Shown piece by piece: positions 10,135-19,652 of a DNA stretch of 64,000 nt. Made by a program: the position numbers and the translations under genes. How positions within the stretch are numbered: position 1 is the first letter of the stretch; each line of letters opens with the position of its first letter. Below the pieces are notes generated by a model that worked only from the letters and a program-made list of their open reading frames with translations, did not search any database and was not told the DNA's origin. This stretch comes from Bacillus sp. V59.32b (GTDB lineage Bacteria; Bacillota; Bacilli; Bacillales; DSM-1321), in assembly GCF_003429085.1 (NCBI RefSeq), contig NZ_QVTC01000017.1, positions 1-64,000 on the forward strand, read 5' to 3'.

Positions 10135-10383
10135 ATGGAAGACAATCAGATTACCGTTTATACGACCGACACATGTCCTTATTGCGCTCAGGCGAAAAAC
10201 TTTCTTGAGGAACAAGGGTTGGATTACAAGGAAGTCAACGTTCAGGAGGATTCTGAGGCAGCCGAACGGCTCATTCAGGTAACCGGTCAAATGGGAGTGC
10301 CCCAAATCAATGTGAATGGAAACTGGATTCTTGGTTTTGATCGTGAAGCTATCTTGACATTTGCCCGAAAAAATATAGGTTAA
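10135..10383 (+). CDS. Glutaredoxin family protein
   Basis: An 82-aa thioredoxin-fold protein with active site CPYC at residues 14-17, a cis-Pro segment (GVPQI) and the GFDRE C-terminal glutathione-site-like motif. It would reduce disulfides in the cytoplasm, in Bacillus probably with bacillithiol or another thiol rather than glutathione (inference). The SD GAGGAGG is 8 nt before the ATG. It may be co-transcribed with spoVK. Confidence 0.9.
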   Translation: MEDNQITVYTTDTCPYCAQAKNFLEEQGLDYKEVNVQEDSEAAERLIQVTGQMGVPQINVNGNWILGFDREAILTFARKNIG

Positions 10384-10384
10384 G

Positions 10385-10409
10385 AAAAAACGGCTTTTGG
10401 CCGTTTTTT
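10385..10409. terminator. Bidirectional terminator between grx and TRIC gene
   Basis: A ten-bp stem AAAAAACGGC / GCCGTTTTTT with a short loop, between two convergent genes whose stops abut it. Confidence 0.93.
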
Positions 10410-11018
10410 CTAATGGTTGATTTTAAGCGGTTTGTGTGGAAGCTTCCATTTATATGTGTAGGATAGGATGCGCATCGCTGTAATGATAATGAACAAAGCA
10501 TATAGCTGCCAGGCATCCGTGGCTATTTCCATACTGACGGCAAGTCCGCACAATATCGCCCAGACCGCATAGATTTCTTCCTTAAAAACGAGTGGCTTTC
10601 TACCAGCAAGCAAGTCGCGGATAATCCCGCCTCCGCTTCCTGTCAGAACAGAAGCCACGATGACAGCGCTGAGTGGCAGCTCCATGCTCACTGCATATAA
10701 AGACCCCTGAATTGCAAAAGCCGCAAGGCCGATCGCGTCTGAAAAGTTTCCCCATATCTTCCAATGTCTAAGCAAATTATTTGGAAAAAGAAACACGGCC
10801 GTAATCGATAAAAGGGCAATCGTAAAGTAAAGACCCTGATCCCAAAGAGCTGAAACAGGTACGCCAATCAGCAAATTCCGTAAGGCTCCTCCGCCAAATG
10901 CCGTAACGATTCCCAAAATATAAACCCCTAATATATCATATTCCTCTTCCATGGCAACGATCGCTCCGCTGACAGCGAAGGCAATTGTACCAATAATGGT
11001 TAGTACTTCCCACGTCAT
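10410..11018 (-). CDS. TRIC/UPF0126 family cation channel-like membrane protein
   Basis: A 202-aa, about seven-span membrane protein with two homologous glycine-rich halves (GIVTAFGGGALRNLLIG and VLTGSGGGIIRDLLAG), the hallmark of UPF0126. Family members form trimeric intracellular cation channels in some prokaryotes; the B. subtilis relative is YvgT. The start ATG follows an AACGAGGT site. It is a monocistronic gene, convergent with the glutaredoxin. Confidence 0.88.
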   Translation of the reverse strand: MTWEVLTIIGTIAFAVSGAIVAMEEEYDILGVYILGIVTAFGGGALRNLLIGVPVSALWDQGLYFTIALLSITAVFLFPNNLLRHWKIWGNFSDAIGLAAFAIQGSLYAVSMELPLSAVIVASVLTGSGGGIIRDLLAGRKPLVFKEEIYAVWAILCGLAVSMEIATDAWQLYALFIIITAMRILSYTYKWKLPHKPLKINH

Positions 11019-11204
11019 TGTCCATACCTCGTTGTTAAATAATTAATTATCAAGACAAATTTGATTCTAGCATGTTTATTAAAAGATTCAACTCTTTTTC
11101 TTTTAGTCAGGGTTTACGTAAAAAAACAAGACAGGAATCATTTTGGAAACCTATACTTATTTGGTATCATGTGTGATAGAGAACTCTAAAGGGTGGTGCG
11201 TTTT

Positions 11205-12458
11205 TTGGAACATAAGAAAAAAGAAAGCGTCATTTTGGTCGGCTGCCAAACATCAGATGATGACCTGCGCTATGAATACTCATTGGATGAGCTCGCGTCG
11301 CTTACAAAAACGGCGAACGGAGAAGTATTGATTACAGTCACCCAGAAAAGGGACCGGGTTCATCCCTCTACATATATCGGAAAAGGAAAAGTTGAAGAGT
11401 TGAAAAATCTTGAAGAGGAACTCGAACCTGATTTACTCATCTTCAATGATGAACTTTCTCCAAGTCAAATTCGGAATCTTTCCCAGCATCTCAACGCGAG
11501 GGTGATCGACAGGACCCAGCTTATTCTCGATATTTTTGCCCAGCGCGCCCAGTCAAAAGAAGGAAAGCTTCAGGTGGAACTGGCCCAGTTGCAGTATTTA
11601 CTGCCGAGACTAATGGGGCAAGGTACTGCACTCTCCAGGCTGGGAGCGGGAATCGGAACTAGAGGGCCGGGGGAAACGAAGCTTGAGAGCGACAGACGCC
11701 ATATCCGCCGCCGGATTGATGATATTAAGAATCAGCTGAATGTTGTGGTCAAGCACCGGGAAAGGTATCGCGATAGAAGAAAACGCAATAAAACATTCCA
11801 GGTAGCTCTCGTAGGCTATACGAATGCCGGGAAATCGACATTGTTCAATCGCTTGACAGAGGCCGCAACATTTGAAGAAAACCTGCTGTTTGCGACTCTT
11901 GACCCGATGACGAGAAAGTCGATTCTGCCAAGCGGTTTTACCGTCCTGTTGACGGATACGGTCGGGTTCATCCAGGATCTGCCTACGACACTGATCGCAG
12001 CATTCCGGTCCACTCTTGAAGAGGTAAGGGAAGCGGATCTCCTGCTTCATGTCGTAGATTCTTCAAGTCCTGATTATTTCAATCATGAAAGGACGGTTCG
12101 AGAACTGCTGTCAGACCTTGACGTGACCCATATTCCACAGCTTACATTATATAATAAGAAGGATTTGAAGCACGCAGACTTCATGCCTGCCTCAAGCGAG
12201 AAATCAATGCTGATCAGCGCCTTTGAGGAAAACGATCTTGAAGCGGTTCTCGCACAAATCGAAGAGAATGTCATCGCTGAAATGCAGGCATACCATGTTT
12301 TCCTTCCCGCAACTGAAGGAAGGCTCCTATCCCAGCTGAAGAATGAAAGTATTCTACGCTCATTATTCTTTGACGAGAAAAAGGAACAGTATGAGTGCAA
12401 GGGCTTTTCCTTAATTGATCATCATTTAACCGGACAGCTAGAGAAATATACAAATTAA
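11205..12458 (+). CDS. hflX: GTPase HflX (ynbA)
   Basis: HflX is a ribosome-binding GTPase that splits stalled 70S ribosomes. There is an N-terminal HflX domain, a glycine-rich linker ([15 protein letters not shown]), the G1 motif GYTNAGKST at residues 204-212, then [10 protein letters not shown] (G3) and NKKD (G4). I chose TTG 11205 because AAGGGTGG lies 7 nt upstream; GTG codons at 11193 and 11196 sit inside that site. Length 417 aa, near the B. subtilis protein. ynbB follows 13 bp downstream. Confidence 0.93.
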   Translation: MEHKKKESVILVGCQTSDDDLRYEYSLDELASLTKTANGEVLITVTQKRDRVHPSTYIGKGKVEELKNLEEELEPDLLIFNDELSPSQIRNLSQHLNARVIDRTQLILDIFAQRAQSKEGKLQVELAQLQYLLPRLMGQGTALSRLGAGIGTRGPGETKLESDRRHIRRRIDDIKNQLNVVVKHRERYRDRRKRNKTFQVALVGYTNAGKSTLFNRLTEAATFEENLLFATLDPMTRKSILPSGFTVLLTDTVGFIQDLPTTLIAAFRSTLEEVREADLLLHVVDSSSPDYFNHERTVRELLSDLDVTHIPQLTLYNKKDLKHADFMPASSEKSMLISAFEENDLEAVLAQIEENVIAEMQAYHVFLPATEGRLLSQLKNESILRSLFFDEKKEQYECKGFSLIDHHLTGQLEKYTN

Positions 12459-12471
12459 AAGGAGAAACAAG

Positions 12472-13746
12472 ATGTACGAGAATTTAACGAACGGAGATCA
12501 ATTAAGGGTTCTCGCAAGATACGTCGAGGAAATGATTGCTCCATTACATCAAGAAATCGATGAGAGAATCGAAGCAAATCAATACCGGGTACTGCAGAGC
12601 TTCCAGAACTATAAAGTGAGCGATTCTCATTTTATCCCATCAACTGGGTACGGATACGACGATATCGGCAGAGATACGCTCGAGATGATCTATGCCGATG
12701 TACTCGGCGGGGAAGCGGGGCTTGTCAGGCCGCAAATCATTTCGGGGACGCATGCGATTTCCATCGCTCTGTTCGGGATTTTGCGCCCGGGCGATGAGCT
12801 TTTATACATAACCGGCAAACCCTATGATACGCTTGAGGAAATTGTCGGCATCCGCGGAAGCGGCGTCGGATCATTAAAGGAATTCCAGATCGGCTATGGA
12901 ACCGTGTTACTCACGAACGAAGGAAAAGTTGACTTTAAAGCAGTGGAAAAAGCAATCACATCAAAGACGAAAATGATCGGGATTCAACGCTCTAAAGGAT
13001 ATGCAACAAGACCATCCTTTACGGTTGCTGAAATTAAAGAAATGATTGCTTTTGTAAAAGAGATTAATCCCGAGATTGTTGTATTCGTAGACAATTGCTA
13101 CGGGGAATTCGTTGAAACGCTGGAACCATGCCATGTCGGGGCCGATTTAATGGCTGGGTCGCTTATTAAAAATCCAGGCGGAGGCTTGGCCAAGACAGGC
13201 GGCTATATCGTCGGGAAGAAAGAATATGTGGAAGCATGCTCCTTTAGATTGACTTCACCTGGAATTGGCGCAGAAGCGGGTGCTTCCCTATACAGCCTTC
13301 AGGAAATGTACCAGGGTTTTTTTCTTGCTCCACATGTCGTCGGACAAGCTCTGAAGGGTGCGATCTTTACATCAGCGCTTCTCGAAAAACTCGGCATGAA
13401 CACCTATCCAAAGTGGAATGCGGAAAGAACGGATTTGATTCAGTCCGTGCAATTCGATGACCGTGATAAGATGGTCGCTTTCTGTCAGGCGGTTCAGTTC
13501 GCCTCTCCGGTCAATTCCCATGTCACCCCATATCCAAGCTATATGCCGGGCTACGAAGATGATGTCATCATGGCGGCAGGGACATTCATTCAAGGGGCGA
13601 GCATCGAACTTACGGCAGATGGACCGACACGAGCTCCATACGTGGCATATGTCCAAGGGGGGCTAACCTATTCACATGTAAAAATAGCGGTGCTTACAGC
13701 GGTGAATTCGTTAATGGATAAAAAATTGATTACACTCAAAATGTAG
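12472..13746 (+). CDS. ynbB: Methionine gamma-lyase family / aluminium-resistance-like PLP protein YnbB
   Basis: A PLP-dependent Cys/Met-metabolism-type enzyme of the YnbB group, historically called aluminium resistance protein. Visible motifs: SGTHAISIALFG, VDNCYGEFVET and GSLIKNPGGGLAKTGGYIVG, which holds the likely PLP lysine. The substrate is not established. The SD AAGGAG precedes the ATG. It is 13 bp behind hflX, the conserved Bacillus order hflX-ynbB-glnR-glnA. Length 424 aa is normal. Confidence 0.92.
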   Translation: MYENLTNGDQLRVLARYVEEMIAPLHQEIDERIEANQYRVLQSFQNYKVSDSHFIPSTGYGYDDIGRDTLEMIYADVLGGEAGLVRPQIISGTHAISIALFGILRPGDELLYITGKPYDTLEEIVGIRGSGVGSLKEFQIGYGTVLLTNEGKVDFKAVEKAITSKTKMIGIQRSKGYATRPSFTVAEIKEMIAFVKEINPEIVVFVDNCYGEFVETLEPCHVGADLMAGSLIKNPGGGLAKTGGYIVGKKEYVEACSFRLTSPGIGAEAGASLYSLQEMYQGFFLAPHVVGQALKGAIFTSALLEKLGMNTYPKWNAERTDLIQSVQFDDRDKMVAFCQAVQFASPVNSHVTPYPSYMPGYEDDVIMAAGTFIQGASIELTADGPTRAPYVAYVQGGLTYSHVKIAVLTAVNSLMDKKLITLKM

Positions 13747-13749
13747 AAG

Positions 13750-13773
13750 AGACAGCTAGGAAACTAGTTGTCT
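13750..13773 (+). terminator. GAAA-capped hairpin after ynbB
   Basis: A 10-bp stem (one G-T wobble) closed by a GAAA tetraloop, just after the ynbB stop. There is no uninterrupted T run behind it, so it may stabilise the 3' end or terminate weakly. Confidence 0.5.
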
Positions 13774-13792
13774 AATTTATAAAAAATATTTA

Positions 13793-13809
13793 TGTTATAA
13801 AACCTAACA
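13793..13809 (+). promoter_or_regulatory. GlnR operator 1 (upstream)
   Basis: Exact match to the GlnR/TnrA consensus TGTNA-N7-TNACA: TGTTA, seven bases, TAACA. It lies six bases upstream of the glnR -35 box, as in B. subtilis glnRA. It is expected to mediate nitrogen-excess repression by GlnR. Confidence 0.92.
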
Positions 13810-13814
13810 TTTAT

Positions 13815-13843
13815 TTGACAACAAACATAACATGATATATAGT
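13815..13843 (+). promoter_or_regulatory. glnR-glnA promoter with GlnR operator 2 over the -35
   Basis: A sigma-A promoter: TTGACA (13815-13820), 17 bp, TATAGT (13838-13843). A second GlnR half-site pair, TGACA-N7-TAACA (13816-13832), overlaps the -35 and spacer, one base off consensus in the left arm. Two operators at this spacing is the arrangement of the autoregulated glnRA operon. Confidence 0.92.
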
Positions 13844-13880
13844 CAGAGTAGGAAAAGAAAATAAAAGGAGGACGTTGCGG

Positions 13881-14285
13881 ATGAGCGGCAACAATATTCG
13901 TCGTTCGATGCCTCTTTTCTCAATCGGAATCGTGATGCAGCTGACAGATTTGACAGCTCGCCAGATCCGATATTATGAAGAGCATCAATTGATAACTCCT
14001 GAACGAACAGAAGGGAACCGCCGTCTTTTTTCATTAAATGATATCGACCGGCTCCTGGAAATCAAAGATTTGATCGAGCAGAGAGTCAATCTTGCAGGGA
14101 TTAAGAAAATTTTCTCCGTAAAACAAGAATCGCTCGAGCCAGTCTCAGAGAATTTTGAAAAAAAACTAGAAAAACCTGATTTAAGTGACGTCGAGCTGCG
14201 AAAGCTACTAAGGAATGAACTTTTGCACGGCGGCAAAAACCGCGCATCGCTCCGTCAAGGAGATATGTCTCGTTTCTTTCATTAA
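13881..14285 (+). CDS. glnR: Glutamine synthetase repressor GlnR
   Basis: A MerR-family repressor of nitrogen genes, activated for DNA binding by feedback-inhibited glutamine synthetase. The N-terminal HTH includes [17 protein letters not shown] and GNRRLFS. The C-terminal tail ends in [11 protein letters not shown], the conserved autoinhibitory segment. The start is ATG 13881, with AGGAGG 8 nt upstream; a TTG at 13875 is too close to that site. 134 aa. It lies 50 bp before glnA in one operon and is autoregulated through the operators upstream. Confidence 0.96.
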   Translation: MSGNNIRRSMPLFSIGIVMQLTDLTARQIRYYEEHQLITPERTEGNRRLFSLNDIDRLLEIKDLIEQRVNLAGIKKIFSVKQESLEPVSENFEKKLEKPDLSDVELRKLLRNELLHGGKNRASLRQGDMSRFFH

Positions 14286-14335
14286 TAAGCTTTAAAAAAT
14301 ATAAAGTTATTTAATTTGGGGAGGAATTACCGACT

Positions 14336-15670
14336 ATGGCAAAGTACACTCGTGAAGACATTACCCGTTTGGCGAAGGAGGAAAACGTTAAATATATCCG
14401 CCTTCAATTCACAGACATCCTGGGCACAATCAAAAACGTAGAGATCCCAGTAAGTCAGCTTGAAAAAGCACTTGATAACAAAATGATGTTCGACGGATCT
14501 TCCATTGAAGGCTTCGTTCGAATCGAAGAGTCAGATATGTATTTATATCCTGACCTAGATACATGGGTCATCTTCCCGTGGACATCTGAAAAGGGAAAAG
14601 TAGCCCGGTTAATCTGTGATATCTACAACACTGACGGAACTCCGTTTGAAGGAGATCCACGCGCCAACCTTAAGCGTATCCTGGCAGAAGCGAAGGAGTT
14701 GGGCTTTACAAGCTTCAATCTCGGACCAGAGCCAGAATTCTTCTTATTCAAGCTGGATGAAAAAGGTGAACCGACATTAGAGTTAAATGATAGAGGCGGA
14801 TATTTCGACCTTGCGCCGACGGACCTTGGCGAAAACTGCCGTCGCGACATCGTGCTTGAGCTTGAGGAAATGGGCTTTGAAATCGAAGCGTCCCACCACG
14901 AGGTAGCTCCAGGCCAACACGAAATTGATTTCAAATATGCAGATGCAATTACTGCATGTGACAATATCCAGACTTTCAAACTAGTCGTTAAAACAATTGC
15001 CCGCAAACACGGGTTGCACGCAACATTCATGCCAAAGCCATTGTTCGGTGTGAACGGATCTGGAATGCACTGTAACGTTTCCCTTTTCAAAGGAAGTGAA
15101 AATGCATTCTATGATCATAATGGAACATTGGAGCTTAGTGAAACAGCAGAGCAGTTTATTGCAGGTACAATCAAACATGCACGTGCCTTTACAGCAGTAA
15201 CGAACCCGACTGTGAATTCTTACAAGCGCTTGGTTCCTGGCTATGAAGCACCATGCTACGTAGCGTGGTCTGCTAAAAACCGCAGCCCGTTGATCCGTAT
15301 CCCGGCTTCCCGCGGTGTAAGCACCCGTGTTGAAGTTCGCAGCGTAGACCCTGCAGCTAACCCGTATCTTGCAATTGCGGTATTATTAAAAGCAGGTCTA
15401 GATGGAATCAAGAACAAAATGACTCCGCCAAAACCAATTGACCGCAACATCTATGTGATGGACAAACAAGAAAGAGAAGAAGCAGGCATCAGCGATCTTC
15501 CGGCAACATTAGCCGCAGCTCTTGATGTTTTGCAATCAGACGAAGTCATCTGTTCTGCTCTTGGAGACCACTTGCTGGAACACTTCATCGAAGCGAAAGA
15601 GATTGAATGGGATATGTTCCGCACGCAAGTCCATCCTTGGGAGCGCGAGCAGTATATGACGATGTATTGA
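14336..15670 (+). CDS. glnA: Glutamine synthetase type I (GSI-alpha)
   Basis: Makes glutamine from glutamate, ammonia and ATP. 444 aa, the size of the Gram-positive GSI-alpha type that lacks the adenylylation site. Visible motifs: [42 protein letters not shown], and NRSPLIRIP followed by [21 protein letters not shown]. The Arg in [10 protein letters not shown] corresponds to the residue used for feedback sensing. The SD GGGGAGG precedes the ATG. It is co-transcribed with glnR and ends at a strong terminator. Confidence 0.98.
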   Translation: MAKYTREDITRLAKEENVKYIRLQFTDILGTIKNVEIPVSQLEKALDNKMMFDGSSIEGFVRIEESDMYLYPDLDTWVIFPWTSEKGKVARLICDIYNTDGTPFEGDPRANLKRILAEAKELGFTSFNLGPEPEFFLFKLDEKGEPTLELNDRGGYFDLAPTDLGENCRRDIVLELEEMGFEIEASHHEVAPGQHEIDFKYADAITACDNIQTFKLVVKTIARKHGLHATFMPKPLFGVNGSGMHCNVSLFKGSENAFYDHNGTLELSETAEQFIAGTIKHARAFTAVTNPTVNSYKRLVPGYEAPCYVAWSAKNRSPLIRIPASRGVSTRVEVRSVDPAANPYLAIAVLLKAGLDGIKNKMTPPKPIDRNIYVMDKQEREEAGISDLPATLAAALDVLQSDEVICSALGDHLLEHFIEAKEIEWDMFRTQVHPWEREQYMTMY

Positions 15671-15678
15671 TTCAGGCG

Positions 15679-15717
15679 GCCCATGGACACTATTAGTGTC
15701 CATGGGCTTTTTGTTTT
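15679..15717 (+). terminator. Terminator after glnA
   Basis: A perfect 12-bp stem GCCCATGGACAC / GTGTCCATGGGC with a 5-nt loop and a T-rich tail. Confidence 0.95.
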
Positions 15718-15792
15718 ACAATGAATGAAAAGGATAGACCGGAATTTTGCGTCTTCGACGTAAGACTGCTTAATAATATGGGAGAGATATGT

Positions 15793-16566
15793 ATGAAAGA
15801 AAAGATCATGAAAGAATTGAAAAAGATTGATGATACTTATCGTGTTAAGGTTCTCTCCGCATGCGAATCAGGAAGCCGTGCCTGGGGCTTCCCGTCGAAG
15901 GACAGTGATTATGACGTTCGCTTCATTTACATACATGAAAGAGATTGGTATTTATCAATCGATCAAAAAAGGGATGTCATTGAACTGCCGATCAATGATT
16001 TGTTAGATATTAATGGCTGGGAATTAACAAAGGCACTGAGGCTGTATAGAAAATCGAATCCTCCACTGCTGGAATGGCTCCATTCAGGAATTGTCTATTA
16101 CCAAGCCTTCTCCGTTATTGAAAAAATGAAGCAGCTTAGCGATAAGGTATATAAACCAACAGCTTGCCTTCACCATTATTTGAATATGGCGAAGGGGAAT
16201 TATCGTCACTATCTGCAAAATGAACAAGTAAAGATCAAAAAATATTTCTATGTGCTTCGCCCAGTCCTAGCTTGTAAATGGATACAAAAGTACAACACGA
16301 TCCCGCCGTTGGAATTTCAATCCCTGCTAGAAGAGATTGTCCCGGATGGTTCATTAAAGAAAGAAATTCAAGAATTACTGGAGCGAAAGAAAAGAGGGGA
16401 TGAGTTAGATTTCGAACCGAGGATAGATAGCATTAATGAATTTGTAGAAACGGAAATCGAACATTTAACTCAATATGCGAAATCGTTAGATATACAATTA
16501 GAAGATCCAACCCAGTCGTTAGATCAGTTATTTAGAGACGCCCTCTATGAGGTTTGGGGGAATTAA
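15793..16566 (+). CDS. YcgL-type nucleotidyltransferase
   Basis: Carries the nucleotidyltransferase signature GSRAWGFPSKDSDYDVRF (GS, nine residues, D-x-D) near residues 26-43 of the 257-aa protein, matching the B. subtilis YcgL group. The substrate is unknown. ATG 15793 has a GGGAGAG site 6 nt upstream and gives the family's usual N-terminus; the 24-codon longer frame from 15721 is not preferred. It is a single gene between glnA and a Gln-rich pseudogene. Confidence 0.85.
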   Translation: MKEKIMKELKKIDDTYRVKVLSACESGSRAWGFPSKDSDYDVRFIYIHERDWYLSIDQKRDVIELPINDLLDINGWELTKALRLYRKSNPPLLEWLHSGIVYYQAFSVIEKMKQLSDKVYKPTACLHHYLNMAKGNYRHYLQNEQVKIKKYFYVLRPVLACKWIQKYNTIPPLEFQSLLEEIVPDGSLKKEIQELLERKKRGDELDFEPRIDSINEFVETEIEHLTQYAKSLDIQLEDPTQSLDQLFRDALYEVWGN

Positions 16567-16592
16567 ATAAGTACAAAAACAAAAAGGATGGA

Positions 16593-16625
16593 ACACCTTA
16601 CTGAGAAGTGGGTGTATTTTTTTTT
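16593..16625 (+). terminator. Probable terminator after the YcgL-like gene
   Basis: A short ACACC / GGTGT stem with a 13-nt loop followed by nine T after one A. It is a weak stem but has a good T tract. Confidence 0.5.
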
Positions 16626-16809
16626 ATCTTAATAAGTAAAAAGTAATAACAAGCAACAACCATTCCGTCTTCAATCAGAGAATAAAATCACGTTTTGTCT
16701 TTAGTTTTAAAAGAAAAATCCAGACTATAAAGCCTGAGTTCTTCATCAAGATTTGCACTGATATGACTTGTTTTAAGAGTCATTCTTTATCCGCATTTAA
16801 ATAATGAAG

Positions 16810-17052
16810 TTAATCGTCTTCACTGCAGCCACAATTCACAACAACGATAGGGTTACCTACATTTGAAATGGTGTCTTGATCGTTTTGTGCTTGGTTTTGA
16901 CGCTGAGCCTGTGCCTGAAGCTGTGCTTGAAGCTGAGCCTGAAGTTGATTTTGAGTTTGTTATTGTGACAGCGTTTGAGCGTTCATCTGTTGTTGTAATT
17001 GTTTTAAGATTTTTTTGAGAAGATCTCTGATGTCCGTCTGTCCGTTCTCCAT
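16810..17052 (-). pseudogene. Gln-rich small protein gene with in-frame stop (spore-coat-like)
   Basis: From ATG 17052 (GGGAGGGT 7-9 nt upstream) the frame reads 30 residues rich in K and Q, then TAA at 16960-16962, then 49 residues more to the true stop. The second half is Q/A/L repeats (units like QAQLQ) and ends with NVGNPIVVVNCGCSEDD. The stop sits in a CAA-TAA-CAA context, so one C-to-T change of a Gln codon explains it. Such short Gln-rich, Cys-tailed proteins are often spore coat-associated in Bacillus; that role is inference. I do not recognise a named family. Confidence 0.7.
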
Positions 17053-17310
17053 TAATTAATACCCTCCCTTCAAATGTTCTAATTTATATAATGCGATATT
17101 CTGAAAACGATATGGACAAGCGCGAATAAAATGATGAAATCGCCGCACGGGGTAGGAATCACAAGTATAAACTGAAGCTAAAACTAAACAATTGTCAATT
17201 AGTTTACTTGGGTGTAAAATGTTTCTCATAGGAAACATTTATTGAGTTGGGCATAATGTGTAATTAGAGCTGATAAATGAAATTTTACGTTATAGAGGAG
17301 GAGAGCTATT

Positions 17311-18120
17311 TTGGATGAAAATCTGTTATTGGCATTTGGATTAACTTTATTTGCAGGTCTTGCTACGGGGATTGGAAGCATTCTGGCGTCTTTTACATCG
17401 AGGACAAATACGAAATTCCTGTCCATATCCTTAGGCTTTTCTGCGGGTGTCATGATCTATGTATCCATGATTGAGATCTTCGTCAAGGCAAAGGACGCCC
17501 TTACTGCCGCCAAGGGAGATGTAGTAGGAAACTGGCTCACGGTTGCCGGTTTCTTTGGTGGGATGCTTGTAATTGCAATGATTGACAAATTTATTCCTAA
17601 GCAAGGGAACCCCCATGAACTTAAGAAAGTAGAGGATATGAAGAAAGCGGGAAATGCCGGCAATGATCCTGATTTATTAAAGATGGGGACGTTCACAGCG
17701 CTAGCAATTGCTATCCATAACTTCCCTGAAGGAATTGCTACTTTCACTTCAGCCTTACAGGATCCCGCCCTTGGCATTGCCATTGCCGTAGCGATTGCCA
17801 TCCATAATATTCCGGAGGGAATCGCCGTGTCCGTACCCGTCTATTTTGCAACTGGTGACAAGAAAAAAGCGTTTAAACTTTCCTTCCTGTCCGGATTATC
17901 CGAACCAGTCGGTGCGATTGTGGCCTATCTTTTCTTAATGCCTTATCTGAACGATTTAATGTTCGGCATCATCTTTGCAGGTGTCGCGGGAATTATGGTG
18001 TTTATATCCCTTGATGAATTACTCCCAGCTGCCCAGAAGTACGACGAAGCCCATTTATCCATCTATGGGCTGATTGGCGGGATGGTCGTTATGGCGCTAA
18101 GTTTATTATTGTTTATTTAA
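17311..18120 (+). CDS. zupT: ZIP family metal transporter (ZupT-like)
   Basis: A 269-aa, eight-span membrane protein with the two ZIP signature helices carrying metal ligands, HNFPEG and HNIPEG, and a short variable loop rich in K/D between spans III and IV. It imports divalent cations such as zinc. The start is TTG 17311 with GAGGAGGAG about 7 nt upstream. It stands alone, with no metal-regulator site that I could recognise. Confidence 0.92.
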   Translation: MDENLLLAFGLTLFAGLATGIGSILASFTSRTNTKFLSISLGFSAGVMIYVSMIEIFVKAKDALTAAKGDVVGNWLTVAGFFGGMLVIAMIDKFIPKQGNPHELKKVEDMKKAGNAGNDPDLLKMGTFTALAIAIHNFPEGIATFTSALQDPALGIAIAVAIAIHNIPEGIAVSVPVYFATGDKKKAFKLSFLSGLSEPVGAIVAYLFLMPYLNDLMFGIIFAGVAGIMVFISLDELLPAAQKYDEAHLSIYGLIGGMVVMALSLLLFI

Positions 18121-18242
18121 AATTCGCTATCTAATTGAAGTATTCAGAACAAAAGCCAGCAAATTGCTGTCCAACCCCAATCCGACCCCAAAATAATTTT
18201 TAATCGTCTATGTGGAGAATATTAATGAACGGAGCAAATAAG

Positions 18243-18269
18243 AAAACCCCTTGATACACAAGGGGTTTT
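18243..18269. terminator. Terminator downstream of tRNA-Arg
   Basis: A perfect 11-bp stem AAAACCCCTTG / CAAGGGGTTTT with a 5-nt loop, 16 bp beyond the tRNA 3' end on the minus strand. It also faces zupT. Confidence 0.92.
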
Positions 18270-18285
18270 CACTGTTTCATATAAG

Positions 18286-18359
18286 CGTCCCAGATAGGAA
18301 TCGAACCTACGACCTACAGCTTAGGAGGCTGTCGCTCTATCCTGCTGAGCTACTGGGAC
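18286..18359 (-). tRNA. tRNA-Arg (anticodon CCT)
   Basis: A complete cloverleaf on the minus strand. The acceptor stem is GTCCCAG/CTGGGAC with discriminator G. The D arm has AGCTCAGCAGGATAGAGC, the anticodon stem is ACAGC/GCTGT with loop CTCCTAA (anticodon CCT), and the T arm contains GGTTCGATTCC. CCA is not encoded. It decodes AGG. Confidence 0.96.
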
Positions 18360-18565
18360 ATGATAAGTTTCACAGGGACTGTATAGTTCCCTATAAAATA
18401 TGATAGCAACTTTTATATAATAACAATGCACGGGTGATTTATCAATCATTTTAACTAAAAAAATTATGTTAGAGATGGTTGTATAGAAAACAAGCAGGAA
18501 AAAGTGAAGCGCATCTAGAAAAGATTAGCGATTGGTATATGTAATACTATTCAAAGGAGACTAAC

Positions 18566-19117
18566 ATGACGGTAACTACTTCAAATCTATTTCACGGGGA
18601 ATTTGTTAAACTATCAGCGGTAAGAGAGGGAGACGCTGACATAATGGCTAAGTGGGGAGAGGACCCGGAATATCTTCGTAATGTAGATACAGATACAGCT
18701 CTGCCTATCTCTAAACAGCAATATGAAAATGAAGGCGAGTCTGATCCGAACGAAGCCTACTTTCGTTTAAGAACGATCGAGGATGATGAATTAATTGGGT
18801 TTGGCGTCATCCACAGCATTGAATGGAACAATCGTGCCGGAATTCTATCGATAGGAATTGGGGAAGCCAAATACCGTAATAAAGGATATGGAACGGATGC
18901 CTTAAAGCTCATTCTCCGTTTTGCCTTTTATGAACTAAATTTAAACCGTGTAGGACTGTATGTGATTGAATACAACAAACGAGGAATACATGTTTATGAG
19001 AAGGCGGGATTTCAACATGAAGGGCGGAGAAGATCAGCTGTCCATCGCGACGGGAAAATGTACGATGGAATTATGATGGGGATTTTGCGCTCGGAGTGGG
19101 AAGCGACTCAGAAGTAA
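18566..19117 (+). CDS. GNAT acetyltransferase (RimJ/RimL type)
   Basis: A 183-aa GNAT-fold protein with the acetyl-CoA loop in IGEAKYRNKGYGTDALKL and the C-terminal NRVGLYVIEYNKRGIHVYEKAGF block typical of the RimJ/RimL branch. The acceptor substrate is unknown. The SD AAGGAG is 7 nt before the ATG. It is a single gene with its own terminator. Confidence 0.88.
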   Translation: MTVTTSNLFHGEFVKLSAVREGDADIMAKWGEDPEYLRNVDTDTALPISKQQYENEGESDPNEAYFRLRTIEDDELIGFGVIHSIEWNNRAGILSIGIGEAKYRNKGYGTDALKLILRFAFYELNLNRVGLYVIEYNKRGIHVYEKAGFQHEGRRRSAVHRDGKMYDGIMMGILRSEWEATQK

Positions 19118-19148
19118 TATATTAAGGAGTATAAAAGAGCACATGCAG

Positions 19149-19187
19149 GAAACCAGCCCATTCTAAGTTGATGGTCTGGTTTCTTTT
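19149..19187 (+). terminator. Terminator after the GNAT gene
   Basis: GAAACCAG / CTGGTTTC stem with a 19-nt loop and TTTT. Confidence 0.8.
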
Positions 19188-19235
19188 GATTAGATCATTG
19201 GGCTCCGTGCCGGTTTTGCTCAAAAGGCAAAAAAT

Positions 19236-19454
19236 TCATTCTGACTTAACCAGATCCCGTTCACCGACGGAATTAATAAAGGTTAAGGCATACAGGGCGC
19301 AAATTCCGACGACAACATAGATGATACGCGAAAGAATCGCATCCTCCCCGCCGAAGATTGACGCAACCAAATCAAATTGGAATAATCCAACCATTAACCA
19401 GTTTAACCCGCCGACAATCAACAAAATCATGGCAATCGTATTGAGCGTTCTCAT
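19236..19454 (-). CDS. DUF378 small membrane protein
   Basis: 72 aa with two hydrophobic spans and the DUF378 motif VGGLNWLMVGLFQFDLVASIFGG followed by R-I-I-Y-V-V-V-G. Function unknown. The SD GGAGGGGG lies upstream of the ATG. Convergent with the GNAT gene. Confidence 0.9.
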   Translation of the reverse strand: MRTLNTIAMILLIVGGLNWLMVGLFQFDLVASIFGGEDAILSRIIYVVVGICALYALTFINSVGERDLVKSE

Positions 19455-19652
19455 CTGGAACCCCCTCCTTGTTAGCAGACTTTGTTAAGATGATACCCTT
19501 CCTAAAATGCCCTAAACAACTCGAAAAAATAAAGGGAGAAACAAAACATTAATTCAAAACAAATCATAATAATATTATGTAAACATACATCGAATTTTAA
19601 ATATATATATAAACGTAGTATGATAGAGGTGAGCAAAATCTAAGGAGGAAAT

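Noticed and set aside
18120-18285. Possible integrase remnant next to the tRNA-Arg 3' end
   Set aside because: Short minus-strand open stretches exist, but none gives a recognisable integrase motif and no repeat of the tRNA end was found.
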